A model generated the notes under the pieces. That model ran no database searches. It was not told the DNA's origin and saw nothing but the letters and a program-made list of their open reading frames with translations. DNA of 44,775 nucleotides, from positions 1 through 44,775 of the forward strand of contig JAAAOM010000013.1 in assembly GCA_009908855.1 (NCBI GenBank), read 5' to 3'. The position numbers and the translations under genes are program-made. The stretch is from Bacteroidota bacterium. GTDB lineage: Bacteria > Bacteroidota > Bacteroidia > Bacteroidales > JAAAOM01. This document shows, piece by piece, positions 24,861-32,722 of the stretch. Within the stretch, counting starts at the first letter, position 1; every line of letters starts with the position of its first letter.

Positions 24861-25208
24861 TTGAGAAAAGAAAACCGCACATATAAAATGTTTCTTGAAG
24901 ATATTCAAATCGCCATGAGGAGGATTTCTGAATATATCGAAGGGTACGATTTTGAGAACTTTAAAAAAGATTATAAAACTGTTGACGCTGTAATTAGAAA
25001 TTTTGAGGTAATTGGTGAAGCATCAAAAAATCTAAATGAAACAATAAAAGAGAAATATCCAGATATTCCTTGGACTGAAATGTATTATCTTAGAAACAAG
25101 GTCTCACATGAATACTTTGGCATCGATTACGAAATAATCTGGGATATTGCGACAAATTATTTACCCGAGAATAAAAAACAAATTGACCAGATTTTAGAAA
25201 TTGAATAA
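24861..25208 (+). CDS. hepT: HepT-type HEPN ribonuclease toxin (DUF86)
   Basis: A 115-residue HEPN protein of the HepT/DUF86 family. The RX4HXY active-site motif is intact: R78, H83 and Y85 in RNKVSHEYFGID. Family members cut RNA, and the tyrosine is the site MntA adenylylates. Other typical segments are MFLEDIQIAMRRISEYI and NFEVIGEASKNL. The start is TTG 24861, one base after mntA, giving the usual N-terminus; the pair is translationally linked. Antitoxin-first order is as expected. Complete motifs suggest a working module. Confidence 0.9.
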   Translation: MRKENRTYKMFLEDIQIAMRRISEYIEGYDFENFKKDYKTVDAVIRNFEVIGEASKNLNETIKEKYPDIPWTEMYYLRNKVSHEYFGIDYEIIWDIATNYLPENKKQIDQILEIE

Positions 25209-25217
25209 TGCACGACG

Positions 25218-25350
25218 GCACAACAATGTATATAAATAATAGCCGGGACAGTGTTTTTTTCAAGAGCTTAAGCCCGCTTTAACTTTTTTTTTGTAACTTG
25301 ACAGGTAAGTGCCACGCAGCCGGCTACTATTCTCATGCTAACCGTTAGGT
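25218..25350 (+). repeat. attC-like imperfect inverted repeat after the toxin-antitoxin pair
   Basis: AATAATAGCCGG (25235-25246) and CCGGCTACTATT (25320-25331) are inverted with 11 of 12 bases pairing, ~73 bp apart. The left side starts with GCACAAC (25218-25224), one base off the attC R'' form RYYYAAC, and the right ends with GTTAGGT (25344-25350), matching R' GTTRRRY. Total length of 133 bp is within attC range. It could instead be a MITE-like repeat, of which Bacteroidota have many. No integrase was seen. Confidence 0.45.
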
Positions 25351-25498
25351 ATAAAAGATGTTATTTATTGTAACTGTCTTATTGATTGTGTCCTTTTTTC
25401 TCAATTGCATTTTTTTTTACTGTTGGTGCTGTATAATACTGGGAAAATACATACAACTCTGTGTTAGAATGTTTGACTTTGATTCCGGCTGATAACAA

Positions 25499-26506
25499 TT
25501 ATCTGCGATTCTTTCGCCAATAGTTTATGTAGCGTGTTTGCCTGACCAATCCTATGTTACCCTCATAAATTCCCCCTTCACCGAGTGCATCATATATACG
25601 AACTGCAATGGTATTAATGGCACCAAAACGGATTACATTGCGGGGAATGTAATATCCGCGCATCGCTCTGTATTCTTCACTAACATGTATTTTTCCCGGA
25701 TTATCATATATCTTACCCGTACTTCCAATCAGTATACCATTTATGTATACTTCGTCCAGGTCATCTATTTTACCGAGTATCAGCACTAAAGGATCGTTGC
25801 TGAAATGGCCGGAAACAAAAACTTTCCTGCGATACCATGCGAATCCGTCATAGTCCCGATATCCCTGGTTTTCCCAGTATGCCGGGACAAACAACTCGGT
25901 CCAGTGACTATCGTCAAAACCGGGTTCTGACCATTGCAGGTGATCACCTGTATTAAATTTCCATGGTCCCAGCAGGCTGATATCTGTGGGAATTGAATTT
26001 TTATAGGTGAATATACCAATATCACCTTTAACTATACCTCCGTACATATAGGTGTCATAAACCCGCACAGATATGGTGTTTTTCCCGTTGTAGTTAATCA
26101 AATTACCCGGAATATAGTATTTCCTGAGAGCAGTATATGCAGTGCTAAAATGGGGTGGGAAACTGCCGGTCATACCAATTTTAGTACCATTAAAAAAAAC
26201 TTCGTCAACATCATCAATATAACCCAAAATAAGAAACAATGGCATATTTTGGGATGATGCGGGCATGTCAAATGTTTTTCGATACCAGGCAAATCCGTTA
26301 TAACCATAATATCCGTTATCTTCCCAGTTCCCCGGCACTTTAATTTCGTCCCAATGATCATCGGTACTATTTTTTCCGGCCCATGCCATATCATCGCCAA
26401 TGGTAAATTTCCACCTGCCTTCCAGATTTATCAGTTTTGTCATATCATTCGCCTGAGCTGGTAAAAAACATACCCACATAACTGTTATTATCATCCATCG
26501 TATCAT
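25499..26506 (-). CDS. Exported protein with two GH2/beta-galactosidase-type jelly-roll domains
   Basis: A 335-residue protein with a cleavable signal peptide (hydrophobic to ~17, AQA at the likely cut) followed by two tandem copies of one domain, about residues 28-166 and 178-318. Each copy has WKF-x-GD, VP-x-xWE-x-xGY, Y-x-GFAWYR, LILG-x-IDD-x-DEV, NG-x-x-IG and I-x-VR-x-YD. This resembles the carbohydrate-binding jelly-roll domain at the front of GH2 glycosidases and the beta-galactosidase jelly-roll family. No catalytic domain is attached. It lies 102 bp after a gene with one copy of the same domain and is probably its operon partner. It may bind glycans in the periplasm or serve as the sensing partner of a membrane system; neither is shown. 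Confidence 0.8.
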   Translation of the reverse strand: MIRWMIITVMWVCFLPAQANDMTKLINLEGRWKFTIGDDMAWAGKNSTDDHWDEIKVPGNWEDNGYYGYNGFAWYRKTFDMPASSQNMPLFLILGYIDDVDEVFFNGTKIGMTGSFPPHFSTAYTALRKYYIPGNLINYNGKNTISVRVYDTYMYGGIVKGDIGIFTYKNSIPTDISLLGPWKFNTGDHLQWSEPGFDDSHWTELFVPAYWENQGYRDYDGFAWYRRKVFVSGHFSNDPLVLILGKIDDLDEVYINGILIGSTGKIYDNPGKIHVSEEYRAMRGYYIPRNVIRFGAINTIAVRIYDALGEGGIYEGNIGLVRQTRYINYWRKNRR

Positions 26507-26608
26507 ATTTCCAATTTCTCTCTTTTTTCAGTGCCCGATTATGATATTTTAAGCAAGTATATCAGTTTTGGGGAAAATGTTGGGTTTGTGGCTTGTATTT
26601 ATGTATAA

Positions 26609-27295
26609 TCATGAATCAAAATTATTACAGGCCAATACTTCCATGGCGGAAAAGTGATGCAAGAATGATTCCCAAAAGTATGATACTTGTTCAGCATTAC
26701 GTTTTATACTATTTGAACCGTTTTGTTCTGGTAATTTTGTATCAGGCGGTTCTGCAGGCCTTGTGTCATTACTATTTAAGCGACGATTGCCGGTGTTTAA
26801 GCCAATGCCAACTTTACCATCAATAATTCCGCCTGCAAGGTGGCTGTCATAAACCCTGACGGCAATTGTATTTTTACCATAGGTTCGGATAAGGTCTTGT
26901 GGAATATGGTAAATACGTGAAACATCAAAGGCAGATTCAAAGTGAGGTGGGAATGAGCCATAACTTCCAATTAACACTCCGTTTAAGTAGACTTCATCAG
27001 CATCATCAATGCGTCCCAGTGTAAGATAAAGTTGTTCCTGCTCGGGTATATTTGACATGTTGAATTTTTTTCGGTACCAGGCATAACCATTGTAATTTCT
27101 GTAACCTTGCTGCTCCCATGAGGATGGTACCTGTATGTTATCCCAATTTTTATCTTCAAAACTGCCTGCTGCCCAGTCCGGATTATCTCCAACCGTGAAC
27201 TTCCATGTACCGCTTAGATCAATAATATAATCGAGATCACGTGATGTGCAGCTTACAATGAATAGTGGAATAATGGCTGATATGAGTATTTTCAT
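26609..27295 (-). CDS. Lipoprotein with one jelly-roll (GH2-type) domain
   Basis: A 228-residue lipoprotein with lipobox FIVSC (C16). Residues ~27-165 form one copy of the domain found twice in the next gene: GTWKFTVGD, VPSSWEQQGY, YNGYAWYRKKF, LTLGRIDDADEVYLNG and TIAVRVYDS. The last ~60 residues are polar, proline- and asparagine-rich and unrecognised. It is the first gene of the pair, preceded by the repeat-rich promoter at 27314-27368. There is no catalytic domain, so binding or sensing of a glycan at the membrane surface is the likely role. Confidence 0.8.
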   Translation of the reverse strand: MKILISAIIPLFIVSCTSRDLDYIIDLSGTWKFTVGDNPDWAAGSFEDKNWDNIQVPSSWEQQGYRNYNGYAWYRKKFNMSNIPEQEQLYLTLGRIDDADEVYLNGVLIGSYGSFPPHFESAFDVSRIYHIPQDLIRTYGKNTIAVRVYDSHLAGGIIDGKVGIGLNTGNRRLNSNDTRPAEPPDTKLPEQNGSNSIKRNAEQVSYFWESFLHHFSAMEVLACNNFDS

Positions 27296-27313
27296 CTTAT
27301 TTTAATTAATATG

Positions 27314-27368
27314 GTGAGATAGTTAAAAAAATGTCATCAATTGTCATTAAAAGGTAAATTTTTGTCAT
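27314..27368 (-). promoter_or_regulatory. Repeat-type promoter A of the jelly-roll operon
   Basis: On the plus strand TGTCAT occurs at 27332, 27342 and 27363 (gaps of 10 and 21 bp), with GGTAAA at 27353-27358. On the coding (minus) strand this reads ATGACA, N4, TTTACC, N5, ATGACA, then N20 and TATCTCAC (27321 to 27314), a partial -7 element. The same arrangement with identical spacing precedes the gene at 27881. Confidence 0.6.
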
Positions 27369-27378
27369 TATACCTATA

Positions 27379-27418
27379 CAGGATTACCGCATGGGTTTGA
27401 TCTCATACGATAATCCTG
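27379..27418. repeat. Inverted repeat CAGGATTA/TAATCCTG
   Basis: CAGGATTA (27379-27386) and TAATCCTG (27411-27418) are perfect inverted repeats with a 24-bp loop, between promoter A and the end of the 27522 gene. There is no T-run on either side, so termination is doubtful. Confidence 0.35.
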
Positions 27419-27521
27419 ATAACTGTTATGGAATCACATTTCGTAAAACCTGCTTCCAACCAATCTCTGACCAATTAGCAGACCGAAAAACCTTTAATAT
27501 TTTTTCAATAAATACGATCCA

Positions 27522-27881
27522 TTAAATATATTTAAAACGGACCTGAACACTAAATTTCTCACCCATTAAAATTGGCTGACCAACAAAATGCTGTTTCTTC
27601 AGGTGTTCTTTAATGATTCTTGACATTTCGGGGTTTTCACATTCCACGCGATAAAAAATGACCTGACCCGCGCTGTTAACCTGCAGAAAAATTTCAGCAT
27701 GAAGTCCGTTCATGTCTTTGTTAACGGTTGAAGATAGTTTTTTAACGGATTGCGTAATGTCCTTGAAAATTTCGTTTTGTGCCGCTTTCATTTCATTGGT
27801 TGAAGCTGTTGTGTCGTTTTTAGCAATAGCGAATTGGCTAAATGCGAAAATGGCGGAAAGAATAATCAATTTTGTTTTCAT
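27522..27881 (-). CDS. Small exported protein of unknown function
   Basis: A 119-residue protein with a signal peptide (MKTKLIILSAIFAFSQFAIA, cut near residue 20). The mature part has LHAEIFLQVNSAGQVIFYRV, SRIIKEHLKKQHFVG and a final FSVQVRFKYI; this strand-helix-strand layout faintly resembles a TonB C-terminal domain, but the match is too weak to assign. It is preceded by promoter B at 27923-27987, which mirrors the promoter of the jelly-roll operon, so the three exported proteins are probably produced together. The adjacent two-component system may control them. Confidence 0.75.
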   Translation of the reverse strand: MKTKLIILSAIFAFSQFAIAKNDTTASTNEMKAAQNEIFKDITQSVKKLSSTVNKDMNGLHAEIFLQVNSAGQVIFYRVECENPEMSRIIKEHLKKQHFVGQPILMGEKFSVQVRFKYI

Positions 27882-28267
27882 AGCTCTACATTTTTTGAAT
27901 AATTGTATTTAAATGTTTGACACAAATGTATGGCAGTATGCGCGTAGAGCTGTCATAGCGGGGTAAACTCTTGTCATGAGATGTCATTATTAAGTAAAAA
28001 GATGTTTGAATTCATTCGGGAATCAATAAATTTTCAATTTTGCTGCTTGCCAATGCAGTCTGGCAGGTGGTTTTTGCATCAGGGTCAATGAATATCAGGC
28101 AGTATATTACATAATGGTGAACAATGAATACTGATATTATGCTTAGTACAATTAAACGCACATTTTAACAAGCGCATTTTTGAAGCTATACCTGGAATCT
28201 GCTTAGGTGCCTGAAAAAATTCATTCACGAAGGTTTGTTTGAAAATTGAATGATCCAATAATTACTA
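27882..28267. other. 386-bp spacer between the exported gene and the response regulator
   Basis: It holds promoter B (27923-27987). AGCTCTAC (27882-27889) and GTAGAGCT (27944-27951) form a perfect inverted repeat spanning the leader. From 27990 to 28267 only a short TTGCCA/TGGCAG hairpin was seen, and no gene. Confidence 0.5.
27923..27987 (-). promoter_or_regulatory. Repeat-type promoter B of the small exported gene
   Basis: TGTCAT lies at 27951, 27972 and 27982 (gaps of 21 and 10 bp) and GGTAAA at 27962-27967. On the minus strand ATGACA is followed, 20 bp on, by TACATTTG (27930 to 27923), a full TAnnTTTG match. The GGTAAA offset, the 21-bp pair and the N20 to TA spacing equal those of promoter A. 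Confidence 0.65.
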
Positions 28268-28951
28268 TTAATCAGCCAACTTATAACCTATGCCATGCAC
28301 GGTATGGATTACCTTAGGTTTGTTGGGGTCCTCCTCAATTTTTTGACGCAGTTTCAAAATAAAATTATCAACTGTACGGGTGGTGGCTTCGTAGTGCATG
28401 CCCCAAATTTCTGACATCAGATCGTCCCGGGAGATTGCTTTGTTTTTATTTTTATACAGGTAATGCAGTATCTCAAATTCTTTATAGGTCATTTTACATT
28501 CTTTATCAGATGATACCGCTGTATAATCTTTAAAATTGACGGTTAATTTGCCCAGTGTAATTTGGGATGAATCAGCGTTGCCCGAATAGGAAGGTGTACG
28601 TCGCAAAATGGCTTTTATGCGGGCTAATAGTTCACGCAGGCCAAATGGTTTGGTGATGTAATCGTCAGCACCAAATTCAAGGCCCAGTACCTTATCTATT
28701 TCTTCCCCTTTTGCCGTAAGCATGATGATTGGCGTTTTAATACCCTGTTCACGTGCTTTTTTGCAGATATCCATGCCTGACATGCCCGGGAGCATCACAT
28801 CCAGCAGAATTAAATCGTATACATCACCGGTTATCTTTTCAAAGGCAGTAATACCTTCCGTTGCTGTATCAACGGTATAACCTTCATACTCGAGATTGTC
28901 TTTCAATCCGTTGAGCATGGGTATTTCGTCTTCTACTATTAATATTTTCAT
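28268..28951 (-). CDS. OmpR/PhoB-family response regulator
   Basis: A 227-residue regulator with an N-terminal receiver (acidic pocket EDE at 7-9, phospho-acceptor D51 in LLDVMLPG, T79 region in MLTAKG, K101 in ITKPFG) and a C-terminal winged-helix DNA-binding domain (~130-225) ending in RTVDNFILKLRQKIEEDP and VHGIGYKLAD. All phosphorylation residues are intact. It lies 18 bp after the kinase gene at 28970, forming a classical pair. OmpR-type proteins bind direct repeats one helical turn apart, as in promoters A and B nearby, which makes those likely targets. Confidence 0.95.
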   Translation of the reverse strand: MKILIVEDEIPMLNGLKDNLEYEGYTVDTATEGITAFEKITGDVYDLILLDVMLPGMSGMDICKKAREQGIKTPIIMLTAKGEEIDKVLGLEFGADDYITKPFGLRELLARIKAILRRTPSYSGNADSSQITLGKLTVNFKDYTAVSSDKECKMTYKEFEILHYLYKNKNKAISRDDLMSEIWGMHYEATTRTVDNFILKLRQKIEEDPNKPKVIHTVHGIGYKLAD

Positions 28952-28969
28952 AACAAAAAATTCATTGGG

Positions 28970-30511
28970 TTATGATTTATATTGATGATTAACAGGCAGA
29001 TATATGGTAAAAATACTTCCTTTTCCCAATTCACTCTCAACATTGATTTTACCCTGATGCTCGTCTACAATTTTTTGCACTATACTTAGTCCCAATCCTG
29101 CTCCTCTCACTTTATAGGCTTGTTGTTTGCCTGATGGTACACGATAAAATTTATCAAATATCTTTTTTTTGTTTTTGGCTGATACGCCAATACCATAATC
29201 CTGCACTTTAATATAAGCATAGGAACCCCTGATACTTACCTGCATATCTAATTTTTTTGTGTTGGTCGAATATTTGAGGGCATTATCTATAACATTGTTT
29301 AGGGCATCACTCATGGCTTCTTCGTCAATATCGACCATTATTTTTTCATCAGAAGGTTGAAAATTCCATTTAAACCCTTTATTAACAAAGTGATATTTAT
29401 AATTTTCGATAAGTTGTTGCATAAACCCGTTCAACTCTACCTTTTCGAAGGTATATAATTTTTTGTTGTTTTCGATTTTTGAGAAATTGAGTATTCTGTT
29501 CACCAGTCCGGTTAACCTTTTGGTTTCATGACTGATGATTTGATAGTATTCCGCCCTCTTTTCATTCGTTTTTACACGGCCCATTTCGAGGGTTTCGATA
29601 TACATGTTTATCAGCGACAGAGGGGTGCGAATTTCGTGCGATACATTGGCCACAAATTCTGATTTTAGACGGGTAAGCTCAACTTCCCGTTTAATATTAT
29701 GGTATATAAAAATGGCAACAATCAGGATTAACAAATCCAATATAATAATTGACCATATATTGATCTTTTTTCTGTCGTGGATTAGTTCCTGAATGGTTCG
29801 GTCTTTAAGAGCAATACCCAACTGAAAATGATCGAAATGCCAAAAGTATTTTCGAACCATCACCTTGTTGGGTTCTGATTCCCGGTCTGTTGTGTATACC
29901 GGAGCAGATAAATTATCCCTGTCAAAAATAAAAATATTAAACCGTTCTTCTGTGATGGATTGAAAATAGGGGCTTAAATCATTTCTGAAAAAGGTGAGCG
30001 GGTCAATCACAAATCCACTGACTACCGATCGGTTGTTTTGGCCGGGAGCGATAAAATAAACCACCACCCAATTTTTATAAACCTTGGTTTCCATTTTCCG
30101 GTAGTCGTTTTTGTAAAACTCCTGTAATGCTTTAATTTCCTTTTTGTTTATCAGGTCAAATATTGATAAAAACAAACTGTCAGAGGTGTTGGAATGAAAA
30201 ACAACCCCTTGCCTGTTGGTGGTAAAAACTGAATGTACCGATACCCGATAGGATGAATAATTTTCGTGCATATTATCGTATTCCTGTATTTCATCGGCCC
30301 AGTCATTAAAAATGCCATCAATGTATTTATTTATGGAGTTTAAAATAGCTTCCAGTTGAGAGCTATAAACTTTCTGTATCATTTCTTCATATTTTCGGAC
30401 ATTGGAGTATTCATAAACCGAAAAGAAAATGATTGGAATGACGATGATCATCATCATCAGGATTGCAATTCGATTCAGCCGGTTCTGCGGGATAATTGAT
30501 GTGCGTTTCAA
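28970..30511 (-). CDS. Membrane sensor histidine kinase
   Basis: A 513-residue kinase with two membrane helices (about 14-33 and 251-270) enclosing a ~215-residue periplasmic sensor of unrecognised, perhaps PAS/Cache-like, fold. The HisKA domain has H292 in ANVSHEIRTPLS; the HATPase has its N-box near 401-412, DYGIGV (438-443) and GAGLGLSIV (470-478). All catalytic motifs are present. Located just upstream of its response regulator, it is the first gene of the pair. The periplasmic sensor and the neighbouring exported jelly-roll proteins invite the idea of an external glycan signal. Confidence 0.93.
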   Translation of the reverse strand: MKRTSIIPQNRLNRIAILMMMIIVIPIIFFSVYEYSNVRKYEEMIQKVYSSQLEAILNSINKYIDGIFNDWADEIQEYDNMHENYSSYRVSVHSVFTTNRQGVVFHSNTSDSLFLSIFDLINKKEIKALQEFYKNDYRKMETKVYKNWVVVYFIAPGQNNRSVVSGFVIDPLTFFRNDLSPYFQSITEERFNIFIFDRDNLSAPVYTTDRESEPNKVMVRKYFWHFDHFQLGIALKDRTIQELIHDRKKINIWSIIILDLLILIVAIFIYHNIKREVELTRLKSEFVANVSHEIRTPLSLINMYIETLEMGRVKTNEKRAEYYQIISHETKRLTGLVNRILNFSKIENNKKLYTFEKVELNGFMQQLIENYKYHFVNKGFKWNFQPSDEKIMVDIDEEAMSDALNNVIDNALKYSTNTKKLDMQVSIRGSYAYIKVQDYGIGVSAKNKKKIFDKFYRVPSGKQQAYKVRGAGLGLSIVQKIVDEHQGKINVESELGKGSIFTIYLPVNHQYKS

Positions 30512-30607
30512 TACTTTGAATATTAAATCATATAAAAATAAAAAAGATAAAGGAAATTGTGCGATTAATCATTATCTTAAAATCCTATATAGCTAATATA
30601 TACATTC

Positions 30608-31168
30608 ATGGATTCTGATCTTAATTTTATACACAATATTCTTACCGATCAGATGGTATCTAGCGGTTTTCCACTGGTTTATAAGGGCAAATTAAGCCAC
30701 CAGATCATGCGGTTGTTTACCTCGATGGCCGAAAATAAAATTTCTGAAAAGTGTAAAGATGTTGCCGTCCAAAAACGTGTTTTTCATGTTATAGTTGAAC
30801 TAGCACAAAATATTACCAAGCACTCTGATGATTTTGATAAAGATGGCATTGGAAACGGAGTATTTGTGGTGGGTGAAAAGCAGGATTTTTACTATGTTAT
30901 TACCGGGAATATAATAAAATCGGAGCGGGTGAATACATTACAGGAACATATTGACAGATTGAATACTATGACCAAAGAAGAGCTTGACAATTTACACCGG
31001 ACACAAATGAAAGAGGGTGAGTTGTCAGCCAAAGGCGGCGCCGGACTGGGGCTGATTGACCTGGTACGTAAAACAGGGGAGAAACTGGTTTACAATTTTG
31101 AGGAACTGGAAAATAAAAAGCGTTTTTTTATTGTGAAAGTAAGTATCAGCAAGGAACAGGTTTCATAA
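30608..31168 (+). CDS. SiaB-like GHKL protein kinase (DUF6272)
   Basis: A 186-residue cytoplasmic protein like the SiaB family of serine kinases. The GHKL features are a degenerate N-box VIVELAQNITKHS and the G2-like KGGAGLGLIDLVRKTG; the canonical G1 DxGxG is not evident. SiaB in Pseudomonas phosphorylates an anti-anti-sigma-like partner, SiaC. No SiaC-like gene is in the window. It is divergent from the two-component system, 96 bp away. Function here is unknown, though signalling is likely. Confidence 0.8.
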   Translation: MDSDLNFIHNILTDQMVSSGFPLVYKGKLSHQIMRLFTSMAENKISEKCKDVAVQKRVFHVIVELAQNITKHSDDFDKDGIGNGVFVVGEKQDFYYVITGNIIKSERVNTLQEHIDRLNTMTKEELDNLHRTQMKEGELSAKGGAGLGLIDLVRKTGEKLVYNFEELENKKRFFIVKVSISKEQVS

Positions 31169-31285
31169 GTAATATAGTATTCAGAAACATTTCTTTTTTT
31201 ATAATTCATTGAAAAATCTAATCTTTACCCTCTTGTTTAAACAATAGCCATAAGGTGTTGTTTCCATTGCGTTAAACTAAAGTAT

Positions 31286-32629
31286 TTGAGAGACCTTACC
31301 AACGGAAATGAAGCGAAGTTAATTGTCAACTTTGCCTGGCCAATGCTGCTGGGTAATTTATTTCAGCAATTATACAATGTTGTTGACAGTATTATTGTTG
31401 GGCAATTTATTGGAAAAGAAGCACTTGCGGCTGTAGGAGCATCGTTTTTTATTATTTTTACGCTTATTTCATTAATTATCGGGATTAGCACCGGCGGTAC
31501 CATTGTCATTTCTCAGTTTTTTGGAGCCAAAAAATTCCCTGAAGTCAAAAGAGCCATTGATACCCTGTACATATTCTTTTTTGTGGCTTCCATAATTATG
31601 GCTGTGGTTGGAATATTATTGAGCGAATCGCTTTTCAGGCTTATTAATTTACCCGAGCACCTTATTCCGTTGGCATTGCAATATCTTAACACTTATTTAA
31701 TCGGTATTGTAACCTTGTTCGGATTTAACGGTACTAGTGCCATTTTAAGGGGATTAGGCGATTCGTTAACGCCTTTGTATTTTACCATCATTTCGTCCAT
31801 TTTAAATATTCTGCTCGATCTGTTGTTTGTGGTTGTTTTTAATTGGGGAATTGCCAGTGTGGCCTGGGCTACAATAATCTCTCAATTGGTCGCCTTTGTG
31901 GGTGGTATTTTGTATTTAAACAGGTACCATGAGATCATACATGTATCGCTGCGATCAATGAAATTTGACTGGAATATTTTCAGAAAAAGCATTCGGATAG
32001 GATTACCAACAGGCATACAAACCAGCCTGGTTTCATTAGCCATGATTACTTTTTCGAGTATTATTAATTTATTTGGAACCAATGTTATTGCCGCATTTGC
32101 TGCAGCCGGTAAGGTTGACAGGCTGGCCATTCTACCGGCTATGACCTTTGCTCAGGCCCTGGGAACATTTGTGGGCCAAAATGTAGGAGCCAATAAACCC
32201 GATCGTGTGAAATCCGGTTTAAAAAGTACATTGCTCATTTCATCAGCTGTTTGTATAGTAATTTCCGCATTAATTATATTATTTGGTGTGGATATTATGC
32301 GCTGGTTTACCGATGATCCGGAGGTGATAAAAATAGGGAAACAATATTTGGTTATTGTAAGTGCTTTTTACCTGCTGTTCAATACCATGTTCACATTCAA
32401 CGGCGTGCTCAGGGGGGCAGGGGATACGCTTATACCTATGTTTATAACCATTCTTTCGTTGTGGATGGTTCGTATTCCGCTGGCGCATTTTTTATCCGGG
32501 AAAATGGGTGAAACCGGAATATGGTGGGCGGTACCCATTGGCTGGTTTGTGGGTATGACTGCTTCAATTGCTTATTTCAGTACCGGGAGGTGGAAAAACA
32601 AAGGGGTGGTACATACTAAAAGGAAATAA
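31286..32629 (+). CDS. MATE-family efflux transporter
   Basis: A 447-residue inner-membrane protein with about 12 hydrophobic helices in two similar halves. MATE hallmarks are FAWPMLLGNLFQQLYNVVDSIIVGQFIG near the start and the second-half equivalent FAQALGTFVGQNVGANKPDRV, plus GDSLTPL in the first half and GAGDTLIPMF in the second. MATE proteins export cationic drugs or metabolites in exchange for Na+ or H+. The start is TTG 31286, giving the usual short N-terminus; no better ATG is in frame. It is 117 bp behind the SiaB-like gene and converges on the GH13 gene, sharing the spacer with its terminator. Confidence 0.93.
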   Translation: MRDLTNGNEAKLIVNFAWPMLLGNLFQQLYNVVDSIIVGQFIGKEALAAVGASFFIIFTLISLIIGISTGGTIVISQFFGAKKFPEVKRAIDTLYIFFFVASIIMAVVGILLSESLFRLINLPEHLIPLALQYLNTYLIGIVTLFGFNGTSAILRGLGDSLTPLYFTIISSILNILLDLLFVVVFNWGIASVAWATIISQLVAFVGGILYLNRYHEIIHVSLRSMKFDWNIFRKSIRIGLPTGIQTSLVSLAMITFSSIINLFGTNVIAAFAAAGKVDRLAILPAMTFAQALGTFVGQNVGANKPDRVKSGLKSTLLISSAVCIVISALIILFGVDIMRWFTDDPEVIKIGKQYLVIVSAFYLLFNTMFTFNGVLRGAGDTLIPMFITILSLWMVRIPLAHFLSGKMGETGIWWAVPIGWFVGMTASIAYFSTGRWKNKGVVHTKRK

Positions 32630-32662
32630 AAAACCTAACAGATTTAATTATTCTGTTAGGTT
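32627..32662 (-). terminator. Terminator of the maltose operon
   Basis: AACCTAACAGA (32632-32642) pairs perfectly with TCTGTTAGGTT (32652-32662). On the minus strand a T-run follows the stem and overlaps the MATE stop codon, so it ends the leftward operon. On the plus strand no T-run follows. Confidence 0.82.
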
Positions 32663-32722
32663 CGGAATGGTCGCAACGCACTGAATGTAGGGTTTAGTTT
32701 TTATTTTAGAGCGGAAAACAGG

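Noticed and set aside
25499..27295. GH2 beta-galactosidase split into two genes by a frameshift
   Set aside because: Each gene has its own signal peptide and the same binding domain, and there is no catalytic barrel sequence in any frame nearby; they are separate binding proteins.
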